A DNA stretch of 64,000 nt, from assembly GCA_963841945.1 (NCBI GenBank), contig CAWJFC010000008.1:62001-126000 (forward strand), read 5' to 3'. The stretch is from Acidiflorens sp963841945 (GTDB taxonomy: Bacteria; Acidobacteriota; Terriglobia; Terriglobales; Acidobacteriaceae). A program made the position numbers and the translations under genes. Below are positions 34,801 to 43,231 of this stretch, in pieces; the stretch's first letter is position 1, and every line of letters begins with the position of its first letter. The notes below the pieces were generated by a model, which was not told where the DNA came from, did not search any database, and was given only the letters and a program-made list of their open reading frames with translations.

Positions 34801-35841
34801 GTGCCGAGTAGACTGCCGGATCTTTTTGCCAACGGAAATCGGGCGCGCTTCCGGCGCGCGCTCCTCGCCTGGTATGACCGCAACCAGCGCGATTTGCCCT
34901 GGCGTCGAACCCGCGATCCCTATGCCATCTGGCTCTCGGAGATCATGCTCCAGCAGACCCGCGTCGCGGCCGTCCTCGACCATTACCGTAACTTTCTGAA
35001 GTTATTCCCAACCATTGACGCATTGGCGTCCGCGCCCGAAGATGCCGTCCTCGCAGCCTGGAGCGGGCTGGGCTATTACCGCCGTGCCCGCCTGCTGCAT
35101 CGGTGCGCGCGCGAAATTTCCGCGCGCCACAGCGGTCGATTTCCGCAGACTTCATCCGCATTGCGCGATCTGCCTGGCATCGGGCGATATACCGCAGCCG
35201 CCATTGCCAGCATTGCGTTTGGCGAGGCCGTCGCCGTCGTCGACGGGAATGTGGAGCGCGTGCTGGCTCGGGTTGGCGGCATGAATCTATCGCCGGCAAA
35301 GACTTGGGAACACGCGCAGGCGTTACTTTCAAAATCTCGGCCCGGCGATTTCAATCAGGCCATCATGGAACTCGGGGCAACAGTGTGCCTCCCGCGTGGA
35401 GCACGCTGCGTCGCCTGTCCCGTGCGTACTCTTTGCGCCACCCGAGCTCGCGAGTCCGCCGAGAATGGTTCCGGCTTCGCCGCACTCCAGACTGCCTCTC
35501 CTCCCCGCCAAATCAAGCGTGAGATTTGGTGCGACTTGGACCATCGCGATGGGCATGTGCGGCTCGTCAAACGTCCGAAGAAAGCCTCGCTGATGGCGGG
35601 CATGTGGGAACTCCCGCAGTGGACGGAAATGCCCCATAGATGCACGCAAACTTTAACCAACGTGCGCACCTTACGCCACTCGATCACCGTGACGGATTAC
35701 ACCGTGCACGTGGTGCAAAAAGACGGAGTTCAAAAAGATGATTCCACCGCGCGCGGCAAATGGGTAGCAATCAAAGCAATTCCGGCACTCCCGATCACCG
35801 GATTGACGCGAAAAATCTTGAAGGCCGGCGGGATCATCTAA
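34801..35841 (+). CDS. mutY: A/G-specific adenine DNA glycosylase
   Basis: This base-excision repair enzyme removes adenine opposite 8-oxoguanine. In the 346-residue protein the catalytic Glu47 is in LSEIMLQQTR. The helix-hairpin-helix reads LRDLPGIGRYTAAAIAS, Asp148 is in VVDGNVERV, and the 4Fe-4S cysteines are at 196, 203, 206 and 212 (C-x6-C-x2-C-x5-C). The C-terminal ~110 residues (KREIWCDLDHRDGHVRLVKRPKKASLMAGMWELP) form the MutT-like domain that senses 8-oxoG. The start is GTG at 34801, with a run of GGGGG 4-8 bp upstream. The gene stands alone. Confidence 0.95.
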   Translation: MPSRLPDLFANGNRARFRRALLAWYDRNQRDLPWRRTRDPYAIWLSEIMLQQTRVAAVLDHYRNFLKLFPTIDALASAPEDAVLAAWSGLGYYRRARLLHRCAREISARHSGRFPQTSSALRDLPGIGRYTAAAIASIAFGEAVAVVDGNVERVLARVGGMNLSPAKTWEHAQALLSKSRPGDFNQAIMELGATVCLPRGARCVACPVRTLCATRARESAENGSGFAALQTASPPRQIKREIWCDLDHRDGHVRLVKRPKKASLMAGMWELPQWTEMPHRCTQTLTNVRTLRHSITVTDYTVHVVQKDGVQKDDSTARGKWVAIKAIPALPITGLTRKILKAGGII

Positions 35842-35875
35842 TCTGTACGGGACATTTCGCGCTTCGGAGGCTCAC

Positions 35876-36412
35876 TTGAAGTGGCTCGAACATTTATTTG
35901 GAGGCAGGAACAATATGGCGGCTCTCGCGCCCGGCGCCCAGGCGCCCGAACTTTCACTCACGTCCATGGATGGCGGCAAGTTCTCATTATCGGAGGCGTT
36001 ACAGCGCGGGCCGGTCTTCGCCGCATTTTTCAAAGTTTCCTGCCCCGTGTGTCAGTATGCCTTTCCTTTTTTCGAAAGGTTGTACAAAGCCCATGCCGGC
36101 GGCAAAACTTCATTTGTCGCCATCTCGCAGGATGATAAGCGAAACACCACGGCATTCTTAAGAGAGTACGGGGTCACGTTCCCCACGCTGCTCGAAGATC
36201 CGAATGGCTACGCAGTTTCAAACGCCTATGGGCTGACGAATGTGCCGACCTGGTTCCTGATCGCCCCGGATGGCACGATCGAGATGAGCAGCGTCGGCTG
36301 GTCGAAAAAGGATATTGAGGAGTTAAACGTTCGGCTCGGTCAGGCCGGGCCCACTTCGGCGATGCCTTTGTTTCACGCGGGCGAGGACGTCCGTGATTTC
36401 CGGGCTGGTTGA
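35876..36412 (+). CDS. thioredoxin-fold peroxiredoxin-like (AhpC/TSA, TlpA-type) protein
   Basis: A 178-residue redoxin. FKVSCPVCQYAFPFFERL carries a CPVC dithiol motif in the usual thioredoxin position, followed by FVAISQDDKRNTTAFLREYGVTFPTLLEDP and the cis-Pro segment NVPTWFLIAPDG. There is no signal peptide, so it is likely cytosolic. The TTG start at 35876 has GGAGG 5 bp upstream; an in-frame ATG at 35915 would drop 13 residues. It could reduce disulfides or peroxides. It converges with the persulfide dioxygenase gene. Confidence 0.82.
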   Translation: MKWLEHLFGGRNNMAALAPGAQAPELSLTSMDGGKFSLSEALQRGPVFAAFFKVSCPVCQYAFPFFERLYKAHAGGKTSFVAISQDDKRNTTAFLREYGVTFPTLLEDPNGYAVSNAYGLTNVPTWFLIAPDGTIEMSSVGWSKKDIEELNVRLGQAGPTSAMPLFHAGEDVRDFRAG

Positions 36413-36553
36413 GGGTCGAAAAACTGATCCCGCGGTCGCGGGAGAAAAACAAAATTTCAAATCGCTTCGGACGCCGGAATTACCGTCGGGATCACCGCAT
36501 GAAGCACGATGCAATTCGCCGGGATATTCCCCGCCATAACCTCCGGCGGAGCT

Positions 36554-37990
36554 TCATTTGCAGGTCAACGCCGGCGCTTGCGTCATAACCTCCGGCAGGC
36601 CCGTATTGTGCCACGCGTCGAAGCCTCCCACCAGATTGACCACGTTGCGATGGCCGGCGCGTTCCAGCAGACTGCAGGCAATCATGCTGCGGTAGCCGCT
36701 TTTGCAATGGACCGCCACGGTCCCTCTCGCCTCGATGCGCGGCAGCGCTGTCGGAAAAGTGTCAAGGGCGTGCCAGGCCGCTTCCCCGATATGCCCGGCC
36801 TGCCATTCACCTTCACGCCGCACGTCGAGAACGGACAGCTCCAGCCCACTCTCATCGCCCCTCAATTTCCGATGCAGTTCCTCCGCTGAGATTTGTGGTG
36901 TGCTCAGCACCGGCAGCCCCGCTTCTCGCCAAGCCATCACGCCGCCCTCCAGATACCCCTGCAATTCTTCGATGCCTACGCGGGCGAGCCGCAAGCGGGC
37001 CTCTTCGATGCGCTCCGCGGAATCGGCGACCAGAATCGGATTCGAATGAATCCCCAGAAGTGCGCCCGCCCAGGAAGCGAACTGTCCCGAGAGCGCGATA
37101 TTGACGGACCCCGGAACATGCCCGGCGGCAAAATCCTTGCCGTCGCGCACGTCCAGTACCCATGCGTTCTGCTGCAAGCGCGACTGCACTTCCTGCGGCG
37201 GGAGCGCGCCGAGCGGCGCAAGTTCCGTCAGCGCGGACGCCCCCAACCGATTGATCGCGGCATCTTCAGCAAAGTATCTGGGACGCGTCGGAAGATTTGT
37301 GGTCAGTTGCCGAATGAATTCTTCTCGGCTCTTGATTTGCAATGCATAGTTCGTAAGCCGCTCCGTGCCGATCGTCGAGCACTTCTCCGCCCGCATGGCC
37401 CGCCCGCAAAGAGAACCCGCGCCGTGCGCGGGATACACCAGCGTGGCATCGGGTAGCGTGAGAAGCTTCCCGTGCAGGCTGTCGTAGAGCAGGCCCGCCA
37501 ACTCCTGTGGCGTGTGCGTCGGCGAGAGGTCCGGGCGTCCCACATCGCCAATAAATAGCGTATCGCCGGTCAGCACCGCATAAGGCTGCTCCGGCTGAGA
37601 CGAATCGTTCGCCGGTGAATTCTCTTCGCCATTCACTACGAAACACATTCCTTCCGGCGTGTGGCCAGGGGTTGCAAGCGCGCGGATGCGAACCGCGCCG
37701 ACTCTCACTTCGTCCCCATCGCGCAAGGCCGTGTGCGGGAAACTCGCTTTCGCTTCCGACCCTATATAAATGGTTGCGCCCGTGCGCGCCGCCAGTTCCT
37801 TGTGCCCCGAAACGAAGTCGGCGTGCAGGTGAGTTTCGAAAATGTGACGAATTTTGAGCTTCTGCTCTGCGGCAGCCTTCAGATAAATGTCGACGTCGCG
37901 CTGCGGGTCGACCACAGCGGCTTCACCCGCCGAGCCGATCATATACGACGCATGCGCAAGACAAGTCAGGTAAAACTGCTCGAAATACAT
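36554..37990 (-). CDS. persulfide dioxygenase-rhodanese fusion (CstB-like)
   Basis: A 478-residue sulfide-detoxification enzyme. The N-terminal metallo-beta-lactamase domain (about 1-240) is of the ETHE1 type: THLHADFVSGH, GHTPEGMCFVV, VLTGDTLFIGDVGRPDL and YPAHGAGSLCG. Two rhodanese-like domains follow. The first (LDVRDGKDFAAGHVPGSVNIALSGQFASWAGALLG) lacks the catalytic Cys, and the second has an active loop CKSGYRS in TVAVHCKSGYRS. This order (PDO, pseudo-rhodanese, rhodanese) matches staphylococcal CstB. The enzyme would oxidise low-molecular-weight persulfides to thiosulfate. A pyrimidine-rich region lies upstream of the start. No Cst regulator is nearby. Confidence 0.9.
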   Translation of the reverse strand: MYFEQFYLTCLAHASYMIGSAGEAAVVDPQRDVDIYLKAAAEQKLKIRHIFETHLHADFVSGHKELAARTGATIYIGSEAKASFPHTALRDGDEVRVGAVRIRALATPGHTPEGMCFVVNGEENSPANDSSQPEQPYAVLTGDTLFIGDVGRPDLSPTHTPQELAGLLYDSLHGKLLTLPDATLVYPAHGAGSLCGRAMRAEKCSTIGTERLTNYALQIKSREEFIRQLTTNLPTRPRYFAEDAAINRLGASALTELAPLGALPPQEVQSRLQQNAWVLDVRDGKDFAAGHVPGSVNIALSGQFASWAGALLGIHSNPILVADSAERIEEARLRLARVGIEELQGYLEGGVMAWREAGLPVLSTPQISAEELHRKLRGDESGLELSVLDVRREGEWQAGHIGEAAWHALDTFPTALPRIEARGTVAVHCKSGYRSMIACSLLERAGHRNVVNLVGGFDAWHNTGLPEVMTQAPALTCK

Positions 37991-38588
37991 TTCGGATCAC
38001 CCTGGAGGCGGGGTCTCCGACTGCACCTGGCAACCACCTGAATGAGTCCCCACCAAAAGCTCCCCAGCCCCAATCAATGTGATCGGTTTTGGAAAATCAG
38101 TCAAGTCGCTCTAGGCCGGGGACTGGCAAGGAAAGAGAAGATGAAGAAAATGAAGAGAACGAAGAAGAAGGCAAGAGAAGAAGAAGAGAAAAACATAAGC
38201 AGCAGTTTTTGCACTGGAGCCCCATTAAGAAGGAAAAATGTCCTCGGGAATTTTCCCCGCCGAAAATGCAGTGCACTCCCGATTGCCCGCAATCGGCTCA
38301 ACGCCCCCTCTGCCCCAGCCTCGCTTCCCGCACCCAAGCTACTGAGGATACGAAGGTTAAAGCGAGAGCTTTTTGCGTACACCTTTTGTAACTTGGAGTT
38401 ACACGCCCTTCCAGCCTACATTCAGGAGGGCGAAGCAGCTGAAGTTTTCGGACCTCGGCGTGCATCGAATCATTATCGAAAGTGCATTCCGGGGTGTAGG
38501 GTTAGCAGGCAACAGGTACGAATCTGAGACACTTTCGTACTACGGATCTTTCGGTATCCAAATCGTTCGGGCCACGCGAAATGAACGC
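37991..38588. other. 598-bp intergenic region with a polypurine tract
   Basis: This spacer separates two divergent genes. From about 38126 to 38195 the plus strand is almost pure purine, with a few pyrimidines among runs such as GAAGAAGAAGGCAAGAGAAG. The remainder has lower GC than the genes around it. The frames that cross it give low-complexity Glu/Lys or Phe/Ser/Leu strings and do not look coding. The promoters of both flanking genes should be here. Confidence 0.6.
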
Positions 38589-39623
38589 ATGAAGATAATA
38601 ATAAAAAAGAAGACGGGAAGGTTCGAGCTGAACCTGGCGACGCTGGCGATGTCAGCCGCGTTCGTCGCCAGTACGTTGGTTTTTTGCCCGTCGACCAATG
38701 CGCAGACCACCGGCCCCATGGCCGCCGCGCTCCTGAATACCGATCGCGCCGCGGATTTCGCACCCGATAGCGAGTCAACCGATACCGTTCTGACCATCCG
38801 CAAGCGTGTGGATGAGGTCAACGTCCTCTTCATTGCAACCGATCGGCACGGCAAATTTGTTCGCAATCTGAACGAGAAGGATTTCTCCTTCACCGACGAT
38901 CACAAACCGGTGGAATCGATTCTCGCTTTCCGTCCGGAAACTGACCTGCCCATCGAACTTGGCCTGCTGATGGATGTAAGCGGCTCCGTGCAGGGGCGCT
39001 TTGGATTCGAGAAAGAGGCCGCGACCGGTTTCTTGCAGCACATGATTCGCCCCGGCTACGACAAGGCGTTTGTCGTCGGCTTCAATAAAGAGAGCCACCT
39101 GGCGCAGGATTTCACCGATAACGTGCCCGCCTTAGCCGCGGGCATTCAGCGCCTCACCGATGGCGGTGGCACCGCGCTCTACGATGCGATTTACAAAGCC
39201 TGCAAGGAGAAACTGCTGCGCGAGCATTCCGACCATCCCATTCGCAAGGCGATCGTGGTGGTAAGCGATGGCGAAGACAATCAGAGCGAGGTCACACGCG
39301 CGCAGGCCATTGAAATGGCGGAGCGCGCCGAAGTTCTGATCTACGCGATTTCAACCGACGACAGCGGACTCATCCTGCGCGGCGACCGCGTCCTCGAAGA
39401 TCTGGCCTCGGCCACCGGCGGCCGCGCCTTCTTCCCTTACAAGATGAAGGACATCACCAAATCCTTTGCGGCCATCGAAGACGAACTACGCAGCCAGTAT
39501 GACGTCTCCTACAAACCCGCCGACTTCGACGCCGATGGCCGGTTCCGTTCGATTCAAATCACCGCCCTCAAGAAAGACCTGCAGGTGCGGGCTCGCCACG
39601 GCTACTTTGCGCCAAAACAGTAG
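38589..39623 (+). CDS. secreted VWFA-related (TIGR03436-type) domain protein
   Basis: A 344-residue exported protein with a signal (ATLAMSAAFVASTLVFCPSTNAQ). VNVLFIATDRHGKFVRNLNEKDFSFTDDHKP is the acidobacterial pre-VWA beta segment. The VWA domain follows with a metal-ion-dependent adhesion site Asp129-x-Ser-x-Ser (LLMDVSGSVQG), GGTALYDAI and VVVSDGEDNQS. It ends SQYDVSYKPADFDADGRFRSIQITA, the usual closing segment. Such proteins are numerous in Koribacter-like genomes with unknown roles, presumably adhesion or protein-protein contacts. I chose the ATG at 38589 because it puts the signal peptide first; the frame is open from 38373. Confidence 0.88.
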   Translation: MKIIIKKKTGRFELNLATLAMSAAFVASTLVFCPSTNAQTTGPMAAALLNTDRAADFAPDSESTDTVLTIRKRVDEVNVLFIATDRHGKFVRNLNEKDFSFTDDHKPVESILAFRPETDLPIELGLLMDVSGSVQGRFGFEKEAATGFLQHMIRPGYDKAFVVGFNKESHLAQDFTDNVPALAAGIQRLTDGGGTALYDAIYKACKEKLLREHSDHPIRKAIVVVSDGEDNQSEVTRAQAIEMAERAEVLIYAISTDDSGLILRGDRVLEDLASATGGRAFFPYKMKDITKSFAAIEDELRSQYDVSYKPADFDADGRFRSIQITALKKDLQVRARHGYFAPKQ

Positions 39624-39647
39624 GTAGTTGGCTGCTTTGAAAGAGTT

Positions 39648-39818
39648 TCATTCAGTCGGAGTCGGTTTGGGCGGAAGATTGGCTTTAAGCAGCCGTTCTT
39701 CTTTTTCGGTGAGAAGATCGTTGATTTCCTTTACCAGCTTGAGCAGCTTCAACGGGTCTTGCTCGATTGCGGCTTGGGCGCACAGCTCCTCCCAGCGTTC
39801 TTTCTTTTTACCTTGCAT
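39648..39818 (-). CDS. short coiled-coil protein (hypothetical)
   Basis: A 56-residue protein: MQGKKKERWEELCAQAAIEQ, then DPLKLLKLVKEINDLLTEKE and ERLLKANLPPKPTPTE. A compact W-E-x-L-C motif is followed by a leucine-rich helix and a proline tail. I have the impression that such small proteins are common in acidobacteria, but I cannot verify this here. The ATG at 39818 lacks a clear ribosome site. It lies 132 bp downstream of the membrane protein gene. Confidence 0.55.
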   Translation of the reverse strand: MQGKKKERWEELCAQAAIEQDPLKLLKLVKEINDLLTEKEERLLKANLPPKPTPTE

Positions 39819-39950
39819 GAACGCGGATGGTAGCAGACCCTGGATTACCGCGTTCGTATATGAGAGACATTCGAGATGCGCCAAGTTGCGCCATTCGCTA
39901 CCGATTACCTCCCTTTCCGCCCTTCCCAGTTCGTTACTTCCCGATACATC

Positions 39951-40775
39951 TCAGTCAATCTGACTAGTCCGTATCTGCCATAACGCAATCACTCCCAGAA
40001 CCATCAGATTCGGAAACAGCAGCGGCGCCATGGGCGGGGCCCCATAGATGAAGTTGTCGAAGGCGTGCACCGACGGCCCGTGCAGATTTCCCGTGGCGTG
40101 CAGGATGAAACCCCACAGGCCAACCCCTGCTTCGAGCACAAGTATGGCCGCGCACAGATCGATATAAGGGCGCGAGATCCGCAGAAACAGCGGCACCGCG
40201 AGGAACCCGACCGCGATTGCGCTGGCCACGACCGGCACCCATTCCAACGGGTTGAAGAATCCGTTTCCGGCGTGATCGGCAAGGCTGAAAACAAAATTTC
40301 CGATGAATCCGCCCAGAGTAAAAAGCAGAACCCATTGCGCCCATTCCAGCGTTTCCGGATCGACCATCCGATTCATGATCAGCAAAAATCCCAGGCCAGT
40401 GTAAGCGAGCGGCGCGGCAAAAGGCGCCGAGTAGGTCAGGCTCCGCAGTGTGCGTTCATAAAAAAAATGGCTTTCCAGATGAAGAACAACACCGGTGAGT
40501 CCAACCATGACGGCCGTCCAGCCGACTAAATAGCCGAGGTCCTTCCAGACCGCCGGCCACCGATACCGAACTGCCAGCGCGACGATCAACACGGCGGGCG
40601 CGCTCGCCGAAAAGATCAGTGGAATGTATTCGGCGGGATTGCGGAATTGGTTCACCGAATGCGCGAGGAAGATGTCGAAGGTGAGAAAGCCGATGTTCAG
40701 CGTGGCGAACGCTTCCACCCACATTTGGGGCTGCATCCACCAGGGCTGAGTCGCCGTTTTCTCCGCTCTCTCCAT
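39951..40775 (-). CDS. multi-span membrane protein paired with octaheme cytochrome
   Basis: A 274-residue inner-membrane protein with 7-8 hydrophobic spans (for example AFATLNIGFLTFDIFLAHSV, WVLLFTLGGFIGNFVFSLAD, LCAAILVLEAGVGLWGFILH). Several His residues occur at or near spans (HLESHF, ADHAGNG, LHATGNLHGPSVHA) and could bind heme, which would suit a quinol-linked electron donor. The gene follows the octaheme cytochrome by 40 bp on the same strand and is probably co-transcribed. I do not recognise the family; the electron-transfer role is inferred from the neighbour and the histidines. Confidence 0.6.
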   Translation of the reverse strand: MERAEKTATQPWWMQPQMWVEAFATLNIGFLTFDIFLAHSVNQFRNPAEYIPLIFSASAPAVLIVALAVRYRWPAVWKDLGYLVGWTAVMVGLTGVVLHLESHFFYERTLRSLTYSAPFAAPLAYTGLGFLLIMNRMVDPETLEWAQWVLLFTLGGFIGNFVFSLADHAGNGFFNPLEWVPVVASAIAVGFLAVPLFLRISRPYIDLCAAILVLEAGVGLWGFILHATGNLHGPSVHAFDNFIYGAPPMAPLLFPNLMVLGVIALWQIRTSQID

Positions 40776-40815
40776 GCGCAGTGTTCTTCTTTCCCTCAGT
40801 CCGTTTTTTGATTGC

Positions 40816-42108
40816 CTACTTCCTGCCGTGCTCTCTTCTCAGTTCAGCGGCCATGGACTGAAGCTCAACCGTCTTCTGCATCATCGGATAGTTCCCGTGC
40901 CACTGCACAAAGTCCGCGCCTCCCATAAAAGCGCCGTGCTTGCTGGTGCGGCCGTCATAATGCCAGAGATCGAAATAGACAAAATCGATGGGTTGCGAGA
41001 ACGGCGGCCCCGTCAGCACTCCATCTTTGCGAAGCCCATTCACGATGTCCTGCGCAGTCCTCACCCGGTCGTTCGTGTTTTCCACCACCTTCTCCGCCTG
41101 GCTGTACACGCGGTCGACCAGCGCGGGCGTGTGGCACTGGGAGCAGACCTGCTTCATCTTCGCCTGCGCGCCAGCGTAGTTTGGACGTTTGTCGGTGATG
41201 GCATTCGCCAGATAGTACGACAGGCGCTCCGACGGATCGTGCGTCACGCCGAGCCCGTTGATCCCGCTCATATGACATGTCGCGCACGTCGGAATGAACA
41301 TGTCACGCGTCGTTAGAGACTTCGGTGGCGCGTCGAGATTGAGCAGCGCCTCTTGCGCCTGGAACATCACTCCGTGCTTGGATTCCTCGTAGATCTCGAT
41401 TTGCGAGTGATCCGGTCCCATATGGCATTGGGCGCACGTGCTCGGTAGGCGCGCGATGCGCACCGAACTCGTGTGCCGCGTGTGGCACGCCGTGCAATTG
41501 CCAATCGTGCCGTCGCCGTTGGGCCTCCCCACGCTGTGGCATTGCTCGCAACCACTCGTCATCGCCGAGCCTCCCTCAGACTGCACAAAGGGATGGGGCG
41601 GCCGGCGAGTCCCTCCCGGCTGGTAGGTCTCCGAGAAATTCACCTGCTCGGGCGTGAGCCCTTTTTCCCCATAAATGGCCGCCCACGCCGGTGCCGCGTG
41701 CCTGCTGTGCAGGAACTGCTGGTAGATGTTCTCATGGCAGCTTCGGCAGTTTCCCGCAGTCAGCTTGGTGGAGATAACGAAGCCGTGATGATCTTTTTTA
41801 TCCTGCCCCGGGGCCGGCTGGTGACAGTCCAGGCAGTTCACGCCTTTGCGGGCGTGCAGGCTCATTTCGTATTCATGAACCACCGAGTACTGCGTGCGCG
41901 CATGGCATTCGGCGCACTTTCCAGTGGCGCGGACCAGGTCAGCCGTCGGCTGCTCGGTTTCGACTTTAGGCCGAGCCCGGTTGATCAGGAATGCGGTGAC
42001 GATCAGGGCAAAGGCAATGACAACCGCGATGAAGACAGAACGAAACGACATGCGCAGCCCCCACTGGATTCCGGCGTAACGCCGCTCCGGAACGAAGATC
42101 CCCATCAT
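40816..42108 (-). CDS. octaheme c-type cytochrome, hydroxylamine oxidoreductase-like
   Basis: This membrane-anchored periplasmic cytochrome has about 430 residues from the ATG at 42108. MSFRSVFIAVVIAFALIVTA forms the anchor, and an alternative start lies at 42051. Eight CxxCH heme sites are visible (CAECH, CLDCH, CRSCH, CEQCH, CTACH, CAQCH, CATCH, CSQCH). The spacing and the late FMGGADFVQWHGNYPMMQKTVELQ segment resemble the HAO/octaheme family, in which such a HGxY stretch helps shape the active heme. Most relatives reduce or oxidise small nitrogen or sulfur compounds. The membrane-protein gene 40 bp downstream may connect it to the quinone pool. Substrate unknown. Confidence 0.85.
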   Translation of the reverse strand: MMGIFVPERRYAGIQWGLRMSFRSVFIAVVIAFALIVTAFLINRARPKVETEQPTADLVRATGKCAECHARTQYSVVHEYEMSLHARKGVNCLDCHQPAPGQDKKDHHGFVISTKLTAGNCRSCHENIYQQFLHSRHAAPAWAAIYGEKGLTPEQVNFSETYQPGGTRRPPHPFVQSEGGSAMTSGCEQCHSVGRPNGDGTIGNCTACHTRHTSSVRIARLPSTCAQCHMGPDHSQIEIYEESKHGVMFQAQEALLNLDAPPKSLTTRDMFIPTCATCHMSGINGLGVTHDPSERLSYYLANAITDKRPNYAGAQAKMKQVCSQCHTPALVDRVYSQAEKVVENTNDRVRTAQDIVNGLRKDGVLTGPPFSQPIDFVYFDLWHYDGRTSKHGAFMGGADFVQWHGNYPMMQKTVELQSMAAELRREHGRK

Positions 42109-42255
42109 TGTAGTCGCCGAGAGGCGGATGGTGACGCACGGGGAGTGGGACTGTCTTTGAGAGGGACTACGAGTGGGAACTGCGAGTGGGACTTTCGTTG
42201 AGAGGAACTGCCGTTGGGCCGCGGAAGACCTCGACCCCATCCGAAACGCAGAGCT

Positions 42256-42390
42256 TTAGCGGACGTGGTTCATATACCACATGATGGCTACGGCTCCGAT
42301 CCGGACCACCAGGATCACGGCAGCAAGAGCTAGAGCGGCGCCAAACAGAATCTGCTCGAAACGATTCAGCTGCCAGCGAGAAACGGCCAT
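42256..42390 (-). CDS. small single-span membrane protein (hypothetical)
   Basis: A 44-residue frame: MAVSRWQLNRFEQILFGAAL, ALAAVILVVRIGAVAI, MWYMNHVR. One hydrophobic span follows a charged N-terminus. AAAGGCGG precedes the ATG at 42390. It lies about 150 bp upstream of the cytochrome on the same strand and might be part of that operon. There is no homology evidence. Confidence 0.5.
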   Translation of the reverse strand: MAVSRWQLNRFEQILFGAALALAAVILVVRIGAVAIMWYMNHVR

Positions 42391-42533
42391 CGGGACCGCC
42401 TTTTGGGGGACCGATTCTAGGATCGCATGCCAATGCCCAGGCGGCAGTGAGTGCGGTCACCCGCCCGTGTGAGCCATTGGCCTTCACCGGGAGATATATC
42501 AAAGGTAGAACGCTCCATCATCGGCCCACCACC

Positions 42534-42558
42534 GAATCCGGGGTAGTGGTGCAGTTTG
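42534..42558. repeat. left target duplication (8 bp) and left TIR (17 bp)
   Basis: Target copy 42534-42541 (GAATCCGG), terminal repeat 42542-42558. The terminal repeat is the exact reverse complement of 45757-45773; inward of it the two ends differ. Confidence 0.9.
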
Positions 42559-42593
42559 AATAAACCTTCATCCTGATGTGGACTTTCGCGTGC

Positions 42594-42812
42594 TTACTTG
42601 TCGGTGAGGAATGCGTCTAGCTTTTTGCGCGTAAGCCCTTCATCTCCAGCGAGTCTCCACAGCGCGTCAATCCATATTTCACTGAGGCTTGTGCGTGGTT
42701 GTCCCTTCTTCTTTCGCTTTGCTTGGATTGCTCGGAGTATCAGCGCATCTTCTGGCATTAAATAAACGGACGCTCCCTCCGCTCCGTCCGGGATTGTCTG
42801 CTTGCGACCCAT
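42594..42812 (-). CDS. small transposon-borne protein, possible regulator
   Basis: A 72-residue basic protein: MGRKQTIPDGAEGASVYLMP, EDALILRAIQAKRKKKGQPR, TSLSEIWIDALWRLAGDEGL and TRKKLDAFLTDK. The RTSLSEIWIDALW helix after a basic stretch recalls ribbon-helix-helix or antitoxin-like proteins, but I see no clear motif. It is the outermost gene at the left end of the transposon. No good ribosome site is visible. A role as regulator or antitoxin is only a guess. Confidence 0.5.
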   Translation of the reverse strand: MGRKQTIPDGAEGASVYLMPEDALILRAIQAKRKKKGQPRTSLSEIWIDALWRLAGDEGLTRKKLDAFLTDK

Positions 42813-43084
42813 GCACCAGAATCCTCATTGACATGCGTGCAAAATAAATCCATTATAATGGATATATCGACCGACAATAGTCTCTGAGCTTCGGTGCGAC
42901 GATGAGGGTTTGTAAGAGTTATACTCAGGTAACGGGATTGACGGTCTGTCAAGTGACAGATATGATTCCCGTCTTGCCTGTACTTTCTTCCATCGCCTCG
43001 GGCCACGGAAAGTTGGCTGTGATCGCTTTAGGGCGAATCTAGGAATTCTTTGAAAAAGTTTCTGATGTGCAGCTTTGGATTGAG

Positions 43085-43186
43085 TGTGCCTGGAGGGATT
43101 CGAACCCCCGACCTATCCATCCAGAGTGGATTGCTCTACACCCGCGACTTCTGAGGGCCTCGGGATACCAACTGAGCTACAGGCAC
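43085..43186 (-). tRNA. tRNA-like gene (Gln anticodon CTG by position) with a 29-nt D-loop insertion
   Basis: All stems pair. The acceptor GTGCCTG/CAGGCAC is perfect over 7 bp and the D stem is GCTC/GAGC. The anticodon stem ATCCA/TGGAT carries loop CTCTGGA, which puts CTG at positions 34-36. The T stem GGGGG/CCCTC carries loop TTCGAAT. The D-loop should be about 8 nt (AGTTGGTA) but is followed by 29 extra nucleotides before GAGC. No 3' CCA is encoded (ACTCA). The insert can form a small CCCG/CGGG hairpin. It may be a pseudogene, a tRNA with a processed insert, or an artefact. It lies inside the transposon, 50 bp from a second tRNA-like gene. Confidence 0.6.
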
Positions 43187-43231
43187 ATCAGTAAAAAGGA
43201 TTGGCTGCTAGCTGCAAGGCTAGCGACCAAT

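Noticed and set aside
38101..38382. 93-codon minus-strand frame rich in Phe, Leu and Ser
   Set aside because: It is the translation of the polypyrimidine strand, with no credible start site or folded-domain pattern.
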